Assembly (NCBI GenBank): GCA_033856195.1
Contig: JAWVFL010000025.1
Coordinates: 1 to 11,329 of the forward strand
Source of the DNA: VRUE01 sp033856195
Lineage (GTDB): Bacteria; Actinomycetota; Thermoleophilia; Solirubrobacterales; 70-9
Reading direction: 5' to 3'
Length of the DNA stretch: 11,329 nucleotides
Shown: in pieces, positions 1-8,657 of the stretch
Position numbering within the stretch: position 1 is the first letter of the stretch
How the letters are laid out: every line of letters starts with the position of its first letter
The notes under the pieces: model-generated
Database searches by the model: none
The model's input: the letters and a program-made list of their open reading frames with translations, nothing else
What the model was told of the DNA's origin: nothing
Program-made: the position numbers and the translations under genes

Positions 1-2
1 CC

Positions 3-887
3 GGCGCCGGGCGTCTGCCGTTCCTGCCCGGCGGCGGCGGCGCGATCCCAGACGTGGCCCTGGAGCTGGACGGCGTTTGGGCCGAGCCCGAGGCGCTCGC
101 CGCCTACGCCCGGGTCTGCGGCTTCGCCCTGCGCGATCACCTGCCGCCGACCTACCCCCACGTGCTCGCCTTCCCGCTGCACATGGCGGTGATGGCCGAA
201 GGCAGCTTCCCCTTCGGCGCCGTCGGCCTGGTTCATGTCGAGAACCAGATCGTCCAGCACCGCCGCATCGGCCTCAACGAGGAGCTGACGATCCACGTCA
301 AGCCGACCAAACTGGTGGATCACCCCCGCGGCCGCACCTTCTCCCTCGTCACCAAAGTAATGAGCGGTCGCCAAAAAGTCTGGGAGAACACCAGCACGAT
401 GCTCCGCCGCGGCCCGAGCGGAGGCGAGACCCCACCAAAGGACAGCAAGCCCGAACTGCATCAAATTTCCGGGCTGCCAGGCAGGGAATTTGATGCAGTT
501 CGCGAGGAGGAGGCGGCGGCTGGGGCTGAGTGGAAGCTTGGCGGGGACCTCGGGCGCCGCTATGCGGCCGTCTCTGGGGACCGCAACCCGATTCACATCC
601 ACGCATGGACGGCAAAGCCGCTCGGCTTTCCGCGGGCGATCGCCCACGGGATGTGGACCAAGGCGCGCTGCCTGGCGGCGATCGAGTCCCGTCTCCCCGA
701 CGCCTTTCAAGTTGACGTTCGCTTTCGCAAGCCGATCCTGCTCCCGGGCCGGGTCGAGTTCGCCAGTGCTTCGCAGGGAGACGAGATCGCATTCGCGGTG
801 CGTGACGCAAAGCGCGGCACACCGCACCTCGACGGCCGCGTTGTGCCGGTAGAGGCCAAATCCAAACCCAAAGACGGGAGGAAGTAG
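3..887 (+). CDS. MaoC-type double-hotdog (R)-specific enoyl-CoA hydratase / 3-hydroxyacyl-thioester dehydratase, 5'-partial
   Basis: Predicted to hydrate trans-2-enoyl-CoA to (R)-3-hydroxyacyl-CoA, or the reverse, in the cytoplasm. The frame has no stop back to base 3. The 17 codons before the GTG at 54 read like the normal N-terminal lead of HtdX-type proteins (AGRLPFLPGGGGAIPD), so the true start lies before the window. Numbered from that GTG, an N-terminal degenerate hotdog covers about residues 1-120 and the C-terminal catalytic MaoC hotdog about 160-265. The hydratase-2 signature is intact: SGDRNPIH with catalytic Asp176 and His181, then GFPRAIAHGM. Architecture and flanking sequence resemble mycobacterial HtdX (Rv0241c). 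The linker at about residues 133-150 is unusual because it is encoded by a perfect 16-bp-arm palindrome. The gene ends 2 nt before the next start, so the two are probably one operon. The exact chain-length preference cannot be read from sequence. Confidence 0.9.
   Translation, partial: GAGRLPFLPGGGGAIPDVALELDGVWAEPEALAAYARVCGFALRDHLPPTYPHVLAFPLHMAVMAEGSFPFGAVGLVHVENQIVQHRRIGLNEELTIHVKPTKLVDHPRGRTFSLVTKVMSGRQKVWENTSTMLRRGPSGGETPPKDSKPELHQISGLPGREFDAVREEEAAAGAEWKLGGDLGRRYAAVSGDRNPIHIHAWTAKPLGFPRAIAHGMWTKARCLAAIESRLPDAFQVDVRFRKPILLPGRVEFASASQGDEIAFAVRDAKRGTPHLDGRVVPVEAKSKPKDGRK
452..502. repeat. Palindromic element copy 1, inside the hydratase gene
   Basis: Arms 452-467 and 487-502 are perfect 16-bp inverted repeats (CGAACTGCATCAAATT). 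The stem continues with one T·G and two C-G pairs to 19 bp, leaving a 13-nt loop (471-483). It is in frame and encodes ELHQISGLPGREFDAV between the two hotdog domains. It aligns without gaps over 49 nt (453-501) to 7666-7714, at 35/49 identical by my count. The palindrome is directly visible; an inserted element is the inference. Confidence 0.85.
876..881 (+). promoter_or_regulatory. Ribosome binding site for the first acyl-CoA dehydrogenase
   Basis: GGGAGG lies 8 nt before the ATG at 890 and inside the last codons of the hydratase gene. This near-perfect Shine-Dalgarno fixes the start and supports translational coupling across the 2-nt gap. Confidence 0.75.
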
Positions 888-889
888 AA

Positions 890-2227
890 ATGCCCACCGC
901 CACCGACGACAAGGGCGTGGCCGAGCGCAGCATGGGCCTCGGCCTGCGCTGGCTCAACAAGCTGGCCGGCTCGGATCTGCTCGATCGCATCCGCATCCGC
1001 AAGCAGGTCGAGCGCGCCCTGTTCACCGGCACTAAGAACGGCTTCCGCTCGGCGACCGCCGCCGGGCGCACCTTCAAGGCAGCCCAGAACCTGACCGGAC
1101 CGGCACGGCAAAAGCCGAGCAAGCCGCGCAGCCTCTTCGACATCAGCCCCGACGACGAGCAGCAGATGCTGCAGGAAGGGGTGCGCGACTTCGCCGAGGC
1201 GAAGGTGCGACCGGTCGCCAAGCAGGCTGACTTCGATCGCTCGACACCGGATGAGCTGCTGGCACAGGCCAACGAGCTCGGCGTCAACATGCTCGGCGTC
1301 CCCGAGGAGCTCGGCGGCGTCATGCACGAGCAGGCCGCGGTGACCAGCGTTCTAATCGGCGAGGCCCTCGCTCACGGCGACATGGGCATCGCTTACGCCG
1401 CCCTCGCGCCGGGCGCGGTCGCAACCGCGATCGGCCACTGGGGCACGCCCGAGCAGGAGGCGACCTACCTGCCCGCCTTCACCGGCGAGGACACGCCGGC
1501 CGCGGCGCTGGCGATCCTCGAGCCGCGACCTCTCTTCGACCCGCTGAAGCTGACGACGACGGCGCGCAAAGACGGTGGGGACTGGGTCCTCAGCGGCACC
1601 AAGTCGCTGCTCGCCCGTCCCGGCGCCTGCGAGCTCTTCATCGTCGCCGCCGAGACGGAGGACCTGGGCTCGGCGCTCTTCGTGATCGAGTCCGGCGCCG
1701 CCGGCCTCACGGTCGAGGAGGAGCCGGCGATGGGACTGCGTCCCGCGACCACCGGCCGCCTCCTGCTCGAGGACGTGAAGATCCCCGCCACGGCTCTGCT
1801 CGGCGAGGGCAAGCGCGAGGACTACGTCGAGTGCGTGCAGCGCGCCCGGGTCGCCTGGTGTTCGCTCGCGGTCGGCGTCGCGGAGGCGACGCTCGACTAC
1901 GTCAAGCAGTACGTCAACGAGCGCACCGCCTTCGGCGAACCGATCTCCAACCGCCAGGGGGTCGCCTTCGCGGTCTCCGACATCGGCATCGAGTCCGAAG
2001 GCATGCGGCTCGCCACCTACCGGGCGGCCAGCCGTGCCGACCAGGGCCAGGACTTTTCCCGTGAGACGGCGATGGCCCGCCGGCTCTGCGCCCAGAAGGG
2101 CATGCAGATCGGCTCTGAAGGCGTGCAGCTGCTCGGCGGCCACGGCTTCGTCAAGGAGCACCCTGTCGAGCGCTGGTATCGCGACCTCCGCGCAGCGGGC
2201 GTGATGGAGGGCGCCCTGCTCGTCTAG
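890..2227 (+). CDS. Acyl-CoA dehydrogenase family protein, divergent subunit (ACAD-A)
   Basis: A 445-residue flavoprotein of the acyl-CoA dehydrogenase fold, probably acting on acyl-CoA in a beta-oxidation-like route. An atypical basic N-terminal extension of about 75 residues precedes the usual domains. Visible family motifs are RTAFGEPI (345-352), QLLGGHGF (413-420) and HPVERWYRD. In homomeric enzymes the first two contact FAD bound to the neighbouring subunit. The flavin/substrate signature normally written TEPxxGSD is replaced by LEPRPLFDP (210-218), so its own FAD site looks degenerate. The chain stops just after MEGALLV (439-445): a Glu sits where the catalytic base is expected (E440), but the usual IQ-containing C-terminal tail is absent. 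The ATG is set by the strong upstream Shine-Dalgarno. It is followed 28 nt later by a second, unlike ACAD gene, which suggests a heteromeric enzyme. Activity as a homomer is doubtful. Confidence 0.88.
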   Translation: MPTATDDKGVAERSMGLGLRWLNKLAGSDLLDRIRIRKQVERALFTGTKNGFRSATAAGRTFKAAQNLTGPARQKPSKPRSLFDISPDDEQQMLQEGVRDFAEAKVRPVAKQADFDRSTPDELLAQANELGVNMLGVPEELGGVMHEQAAVTSVLIGEALAHGDMGIAYAALAPGAVATAIGHWGTPEQEATYLPAFTGEDTPAAALAILEPRPLFDPLKLTTTARKDGGDWVLSGTKSLLARPGACELFIVAAETEDLGSALFVIESGAAGLTVEEEPAMGLRPATTGRLLLEDVKIPATALLGEGKREDYVECVQRARVAWCSLAVGVAEATLDYVKQYVNERTAFGEPISNRQGVAFAVSDIGIESEGMRLATYRAASRADQGQDFSRETAMARRLCAQKGMQIGSEGVQLLGGHGFVKEHPVERWYRDLRAAGVMEGALLV

Positions 2228-2239
2228 CGCCAAGCGCTA
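2225..2239. repeat. Small inverted repeat over the ACAD-A stop codon
   Basis: TAGCGC, loop CAA, GCGCTA: a perfect 6-bp hairpin whose left arm is the stop codon. It sits in the 28-nt gap before the next gene, upstream of that gene's AAAGGAAG ribosome binding site (2246-2252). It could modulate translation between the two genes, but it is short enough to be chance. Confidence 0.35.
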
Positions 2240-2255
2240 AAGCTGAAAGGAAGCC

Positions 2256-3470
2256 ATGATCAATCTCGAGATACCCAAGAAGTTCAAGCCCCTCGCCAGC
2301 CAGGCGAACCAGGTCGCAACCGAGGTCTTCCGGCCGATCTCGCGCAAGTACGACGAGGCCGAGCACTCCTATCCCAAGGAGCTCGACATGCTCGCCTCGC
2401 TGATCGACGGCATGAACGAGGGCTCCGACATCGGCGGCGCCGGCGCCGCCGGCGTGCGCCGCGAGTCAAACGGCGACGGCGATGCGGACAACCGCAACGG
2501 CTCCAACCTCTCCACCGTGCTCGGCATCATCGAGCTCTGCTGGGGTGACGTCGGCCTGCTGCTCTCGATGCCCCGCCAGGGCCTCGGCAACTCGGCGATC
2601 GCCTCGGTGGCAAGCGACGAGCAGCTGAAGCAGTACGGCGGCAAATGGGCGGCGATGGCGATCACCGAGCCCGAGGCCGGCTCCGACTCGGCCGCGATCC
2701 GCACCACGGCGGAGCTCGACGGCGAGGAGTACGTGCTCAACGGCGAGAAGATCTTCGTCACCTCGGGCGACCGCGCCGACCTGATCGTGGTCTGGGCCTC
2801 GCTCGACCGCTCCCAGGGGCGGGCGGCGATCAAGTCGTTCATCGTCGAGCGCGACAACCCGGGCCTGAAGCTGGACCGGCTCGAGCACAAGCTCGGCATC
2901 CGAGCCTCCGACACGGCCAACTTCACCCTTCAGGACTGCCGGGTGCCGAAGGAGGCGTTGTTGGGGGATCCCGAGATCGACGTCAAGGCGGGCTTCGGCG
3001 GAGCGATGCAGACGTTCGACAACACGCGTCCGCTGGTCGCCGCGATGGCGGTCGGCGTCGCCCGTGCCTCGCTGGAGGAGACGCGCACGCGGCTCGAGGA
3101 GGCCGGGGTCGAGATCGACTACGACACGCCGGCGCTCTCGCAGTCCGCGGCCGCGGCCCGCTACCTCGAAATGGAGTCCGACTATGAGGCGGCGCTGCTG
3201 CTCACCCTGCAGGCGGCCTGGATGGCCGACAACGGCAAGCCCAACTCGCTGCAGGCCTCAATGGCGAAGGCAAAGGCGGGGCGCACCTGCGTCGACGTCG
3301 CCCTCGGCTGCGTCGAGATCTGCGGCAGCATCGGCTACGGCGAGAACGAGCTGCTCGAGAAGTGGGCGCGGGACGCGAAGATTCTCGACATCTTCGAGGG
3401 GACTCAGCAGATCCAGCTGCTGATTGTGGCCCGGCAGTTGCTGGGAAAGTCGTCCAGCGAATTGCGGTAA
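2256..3470 (+). CDS. Acyl-CoA dehydrogenase, catalytic-type subunit (ACAD-B)
   Basis: A 404-residue acyl-CoA dehydrogenase expected to oxidise acyl-CoA to trans-2-enoyl-CoA, passing electrons from FAD to an ETF-type acceptor. The flavin/substrate signature MAITEPEAGSD (134-144) and the catalytic-base motif IFEGTQQIQ (379-387, base Glu381) are intact. In contrast, the partner-facing motifs are degraded. The usual QxxGGxG reads VEICGSIGY (353-361), with Gln to Glu and Gly-Gly to Gly-Ser, and no RxxFGxxI motif is recognisable before it. A glycine/asparagine-rich loop (about 55-85) lies in the N-terminal helical domain. AAAGGAAG just before the ATG gives a good ribosome binding site. The preceding gene lacks what this one has and keeps what this one lacks, so the two are probably subunits of one enzyme. 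A large palindrome begins one base after the stop. Confidence 0.92.
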   Translation: MINLEIPKKFKPLASQANQVATEVFRPISRKYDEAEHSYPKELDMLASLIDGMNEGSDIGGAGAAGVRRESNGDGDADNRNGSNLSTVLGIIELCWGDVGLLLSMPRQGLGNSAIASVASDEQLKQYGGKWAAMAITEPEAGSDSAAIRTTAELDGEEYVLNGEKIFVTSGDRADLIVVWASLDRSQGRAAIKSFIVERDNPGLKLDRLEHKLGIRASDTANFTLQDCRVPKEALLGDPEIDVKAGFGGAMQTFDNTRPLVAAMAVGVARASLEETRTRLEEAGVEIDYDTPALSQSAAAARYLEMESDYEAALLLTLQAAWMADNGKPNSLQASMAKAKAGRTCVDVALGCVEICGSIGYGENELLEKWARDAKILDIFEGTQQIQLLIVARQLLGKSSSELR

Positions 3471-3471
3471 C

Positions 3472-3547
3472 CAGGGCGCGGGGACCCCTCCCCGGACGCG
3501 CGGCTTTCGCCGCGCTTGAGTGTCCGGGGAGGGGTCCCCGCGCCCTG
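3472..3547. repeat. Nested 76-nt palindrome after the ACAD operon (terminator-like or mobile palindromic repeat)
   Basis: Outer arms 3472-3497 and 3522-3547 are perfect 26-bp inverted repeats, rich in G and C runs (GGGGACCCCTCCCCGGAC core). Inside is a second perfect hairpin, GCGCGGC-TTTC-GCCGCGC (3498-3515), followed by an unpaired TTGAGT. It starts one nucleotide after the ACAD-B stop codon. As RNA it would be an extremely stable hairpin that could end or protect the operon transcript, although no U-tract follows. Perfect arms of this length also fit a dispersed palindromic repeat. The remaining 80 bases to the next start hold no recognised gene or clear promoter. Confidence 0.88.
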
Positions 3548-3627
3548 TCAAGCGACACGCCCCGGCGAAACAAGCTCAAGGAACAGCCGGCTCTCCTTCT
3601 CGAGCTTCGTAGGGCAGACTGGCGGGC

Positions 3628-5097
3628 GTGAACTTCATCGATGAGATGGAGCGGTCTCCGGCTTCGCGGCTGGGGATCGTTGCGGTGGATTCCGAAGGGA
3701 ACCGGCGGGACTGGTACTTCGGCGAATTGATTGCTTGCTCGGCTGGGCTCTCCGGTGCATTCGCCGCGCGTGGGGTGAAGCGCGGTGACGTGGTAATGAC
3801 GCTGGTGGGGAATCGGGTCGAGTGGGTGCTTTCGCTGCTTGCTTGCTGGCGCATGGGGGCGGTGGCGCTGCCCTGCAGTACGCAGCTGCGGCGGCAGGAC
3901 CTGGCACTGCGGGTGGCCGCGGCGGACCCGAAGCTCTGCGTTGGTGAGGATGCACTGCTGGCCGAACTGCCCGACGGGGTGGCGACTATGACGATGGACG
4001 AGGTCGCCGCGGCGCTCGACGAGGACCTGGCGCAGGAGACGCCCGCTCCGGTCGAAGCGATGGACGCCAAGGATCCGGCGCTGATCGTCTTCACCTCGGG
4101 CACCACCGGTGAGCCGCGCGGGGTCGTCCATGCCTACCGCTACCTGCTCGGCCAGCAAGCCCAGGCGGAGCATTGGCTCGGCGCGCGCAAGGGCGAGCTG
4201 GTCTGGTGCACGACGGCAACAGGCTGGTCGAAGTCGGCCCGCAACGTCTTCCTGGCGCCCTGGCTGACCGGCGCCGCGGCCGTGATCCACGACGGACGCT
4301 TCGACCCCGCCGAGCGACTTGACTTTGCCGAAGCGCTCGGCGTCGACGTGCTCTGCCAGGCTCCGACCGAGTACCGCATGCTCGCCAAGCGCACGACGCT
4401 GCGGCGCCTGCCGAAGCTGCGCCGCATGGTCTCCGCCGGCGAGCCGCTGGAGGCGAAGACGATCGCCGCTTTCCGCGACGCCATGGGACTGGAGCCGGCG
4501 GACGGCTACGGCCAGACCGAGACCGGCCACATCAGCGGCAACCTCGCCGGCGACCCCGTCCGCCAGGGCTCGATGGGCAAGCCCCTGCCCGGACTCCAGG
4601 TTCGCATCCTCCCCGCCGCGGGGGGAGCGGGCAGCGAGGAATCGACCGCCGGCGAACTGCAGCTGCGCGCGTCCTCCTCCCCCACCTTCTTCTCCTGCTA
4701 CCTCGACGGCGAGTGCTTCGAGGGCGAGTGGTGGCCCACCGGCGACCTGGTCCGCGACGAGGACGGCTACCTCTACTTCGAGGGCCGCGATGACGACATC
4801 ATCCTCTCCTCCGGCTACCGGATCGGCCCGTTCGAGGTGGAGTCCGCCCTGCTCTCGCACCCGGCGGTCGCCGAAGCCGCCGCGGTCGCCTCCCCAGACC
4901 CCGAGCGCGGCTCGGTGGTGCGCGCCGTCGTCGTTCCCCGAGAGCGCGAGCCAAGCGAGGAGCTTGCCCGCGAGCTGCAGGAGCACTGCAAGCGCGAGAC
5001 CGCCCCCTACAAGTTCCCCCGCATCGTCGAGTTCGTCGCCGAGCTGCCGAAGACGAGCAGCGGCAAGATCAAGCGAGCGCAGCTGCGCGGCGCCTAG
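3628..5097 (+). CDS. Acyl-CoA synthetase (AMP-forming), medium-chain ACSM-like
   Basis: A 489-residue adenylate-forming ligase that activates a carboxylic acid with ATP and CoA to acyl-CoA, feeding the adjacent dehydrogenases and hydratase. The family motifs appear in order: phosphate-binding TSGTTGEPRG (156-165), DGYGQTETG (292-300), TGDLVRDEDGY (371-381), the hinge-region SSGYRIGPFEVE (394-405), and PKTSSGKIK (474-482) with the adenylation lysine Lys480. The GWSKSARN and APTEYRML segments resemble medium-chain ACSM-type synthetases, so an aliphatic or aryl medium-chain acid is the likely substrate. The length is slightly short for the family, but all core motifs are present. The GTG start has no good Shine-Dalgarno. 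The first ~120 codons use GGG/GGT glycine codons where the rest uses GGC. Its stop overlaps that of the convergent GGDEF-EAL gene. Confidence 0.92.
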   Translation: MNFIDEMERSPASRLGIVAVDSEGNRRDWYFGELIACSAGLSGAFAARGVKRGDVVMTLVGNRVEWVLSLLACWRMGAVALPCSTQLRRQDLALRVAAADPKLCVGEDALLAELPDGVATMTMDEVAAALDEDLAQETPAPVEAMDAKDPALIVFTSGTTGEPRGVVHAYRYLLGQQAQAEHWLGARKGELVWCTTATGWSKSARNVFLAPWLTGAAAVIHDGRFDPAERLDFAEALGVDVLCQAPTEYRMLAKRTTLRRLPKLRRMVSAGEPLEAKTIAAFRDAMGLEPADGYGQTETGHISGNLAGDPVRQGSMGKPLPGLQVRILPAAGGAGSEESTAGELQLRASSSPTFFSCYLDGECFEGEWWPTGDLVRDEDGYLYFEGRDDDIILSSGYRIGPFEVESALLSHPAVAEAAAVASPDPERGSVVRAVVVPREREPSEELARELQEHCKRETAPYKFPRIVEFVAELPKTSSGKIKRAQLRGA

Positions 5098-6497
5098 AGC
5101 GCCTCGGCGATATCGACCGGGCGTCCCAGGTGGTAGCCCTGGGCCATGTCGACGCCGTATTCGCGCAGCATCTGCGCGGTGACGTCGTCCTGGACGTACT
5201 CGGCGATCGTCGTCTTGCCGAGGCCCCGGGCGATCTGGACGATCGCCTGGACCGTCAGCTGGTCGGCGTCGCTGTTCGGCATGTCGCTGATGAAGGAGCC
5301 GTCGATCTTGATCAGGTCGAAGGGGATGCTCTTCAGGTAGTGGAAGGGGCCGAAGCCGGCGCCGTAGTCGTCAATCGCGACCTGGCAGCCGAACTCGGTG
5401 ATGCGGTCGGCGAAACCGGCCGCGGCTTCGTAGTTGTGGACGGGCGCGGTCTCGGTGATCTCGAAGGTGCAGCGCGCCGGGTCGGCCTGGCCCTCGTCGA
5501 GGCGGCGCTCGATGAATTCGAGCACCGAGAGGTCGGCGACCGAGGCGCCGGAGAGGTTGACGTGCAGCGATACCGGAGCGCCGTCCTGCTCACGCTGGGC
5601 GAGCAGCTCGAGCGCCTGGACGACGACCCAGCGGTCCAGCTCCTGCACCATGCCGGAGCGCTCGGCCGCTTCGATGAAGGACGCGGCGGGAAGCAGCTCG
5701 CCGTTCTCGGCGGTCATCCGCAGCAGCAGCTCGTAGCGCTCGATCCCGCCCGAGGCGAGGCTGCGGATCGGCTGCGTGTGCAGGCTGAGCCGGTCGTGGG
5801 TGAGCGCGTCGCGGATCCGCGCGCTGGTCGTCTGGCGGCGGCGCTGCTGGCGCTGCGGCTCGCTGGGGTCCTGGAAGAGGGCGATCTGGTTGCGACCGTC
5901 CTCCTTTGCCCGGTACATCGCCTGGTCGGCGGCGACCAGGACCGCCTCGGCGCCGATCCCGCGCTCGCCGCCGAACATCGTGATGCCGACGCTTATCGTC
6001 GCCTGGTCGGTGTCGAGCCCGGCCGCCGCGCCCTCGGCGACCTGGGCGCGCAGATCCTCGCCCAGCTGCAGGGCGCCCGCCGTGTCGGTCTGCGGCATCA
6101 GCACCGCGAACTCATCGCCGGAGAGGCGGGCGACGATGTCGGTTGTCCGCACCCGCTCGCGCATGATCGCGGCGATGTGGCGAATCAGGTTGTCGCCGGC
6201 GTGATGGCCGAGCGAGTCGTTGATCGCCTTGAGGCCGTCGATGTCGATGATCATCACCGCGCCCTGGCCGCCGTAGCGGGCGCTGAAGGAGACGTACTGG
6301 TCGAGCTCGGCGCGGAAGCGACGGCGGTCGAGCAGACCGGTCAGCGAGTCGTGGTCGGCGATGTAGCGCAGCTCGGCCTCGGTCTTCTCGGCCTTGGCAA
6401 GCGCTTCGTCGATGACCTTGCGGTCCGCGGGATCGAGCTTGGCGAGCACCGTCTCGATCGCTGAATCGCTCTGAATGGGGGACTCCTCTTTCGCCAC
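5094..6497 (-). CDS. GGDEF-EAL bifunctional cyclic-di-GMP synthase/phosphodiesterase
   Basis: A 467-residue cytoplasmic protein with no signal peptide, membrane segment or recognisable sensor domain. It has only a short helical, probably coiled-coil lead (about 20-48). The GGDEF domain (about 45-205) has the variant active-site motif SGDEF (126-130) and an intact inhibitory-site RxxD (RTTD, 117-120). The EAL domain (about 225-467) has ELL in place of EAL (256-258). It keeps the expected catalytic set: Asn314, FEITET (345-350), the Asp pair 376-377 in DDYGAG, Lys397, Glu433 and Gln453. AEGVE is changed to AEYVQ (432-436). The phosphodiesterase is therefore likely active, while the cyclase is plausible but less certain because of the Gly-to-Ser change. 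The start is GTG with no Shine-Dalgarno and a TAA four codons upstream, so it may be a leaderless message. Its stop overlaps that of the opposing acyl-CoA synthetase. Confidence 0.93.
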   Translation of the reverse strand: MAKEESPIQSDSAIETVLAKLDPADRKVIDEALAKAEKTEAELRYIADHDSLTGLLDRRRFRAELDQYVSFSARYGGQGAVMIIDIDGLKAINDSLGHHAGDNLIRHIAAIMRERVRTTDIVARLSGDEFAVLMPQTDTAGALQLGEDLRAQVAEGAAAGLDTDQATISVGITMFGGERGIGAEAVLVAADQAMYRAKEDGRNQIALFQDPSEPQRQQRRRQTTSARIRDALTHDRLSLHTQPIRSLASGGIERYELLLRMTAENGELLPAASFIEAAERSGMVQELDRWVVVQALELLAQREQDGAPVSLHVNLSGASVADLSVLEFIERRLDEGQADPARCTFEITETAPVHNYEAAAGFADRITEFGCQVAIDDYGAGFGPFHYLKSIPFDLIKIDGSFISDMPNSDADQLTVQAIVQIARGLGKTTIAEYVQDDVTAQMLREYGVDMAQGYHLGRPVDIAEAL

Positions 6498-6503
6498 CTG
6501 CAG

Positions 6504-6509
6504 AAGTTA
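6504..6509 (-). promoter_or_regulatory. Putative -10 box of a leaderless promoter for the GGDEF-EAL gene
   Basis: Read on the minus strand, TAACTT fits TANNNT and ends exactly 6 nt before the GTG (spacer CTGCAG). That places the transcription start at or next to the first base of the gene. No Shine-Dalgarno is present, which agrees with leaderless translation. No convincing -35 box is seen at normal spacing. Confidence 0.4.
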
Positions 6510-6634
6510 GAGCTTTCGGCGGCGCATCGGATCGCCTTTCAAGCGTGGACGCCTCTATTGCGTACGAATTTCATCTACTTGCCGGAGCCAAAAGTTGGCC
6601 TGCCTGGGTTGGGGGTGTTCCCAATGCCGCGGGG

Positions 6635-6640
6635 TAGTGT
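6635..6640 (+). promoter_or_regulatory. Putative -10 box of a leaderless promoter for the YyaL-family gene
   Basis: TAGTGT fits TANNNT and ends exactly 6 nt before the ATG (spacer GAGGCC), the same geometry as the divergent promoter. A weak -35 candidate, TTGGGG (6609-6614), is 20 nt upstream, which is longer than usual. GAGG is too close to the ATG to act as a normal ribosome binding site. The rest of the 149-nt divergent region (6498-6646) shows no other site I can name. Confidence 0.4.
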
Positions 6641-6646
6641 GAGGCC

Positions 6647-8656
<2,010 letters not shown>

Positions 8657-8657
8657 A

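Noticed and set aside
54..56. GTG at 54 as the true start of the hydratase gene
   Set aside because: The frame is open upstream to the window edge and encodes a typical HtdX-like lead, and no ribosome binding site precedes the GTG.
349..1323. 324-codon minus-strand open frame over the hydratase and ACAD-A genes
   Set aside because: Spans the junction of two real genes antisense, with Ser/Arg/Pro-rich translation and no motif.
3472..3547. CRISPR repeat or tRNA-like structure
   Set aside because: One inverted repeat without regularly spaced direct repeats, and no cloverleaf or CCA-end pattern.
3202..4986. 594-codon minus-strand open frame across the ACAD-B and acyl-CoA synthetase genes
   Set aside because: It runs antisense through two well-supported genes and a palindrome, has Arg/Gly/Ala-rich low-complexity translation and no family motif. 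It is a high-GC shadow frame.
5130..6464. 444-codon plus-strand open frame over the GGDEF-EAL gene
   Set aside because: The minus strand has unmistakable GGDEF and EAL motifs. The plus frame is low-complexity Val/Asp/Arg/Leu sequence.
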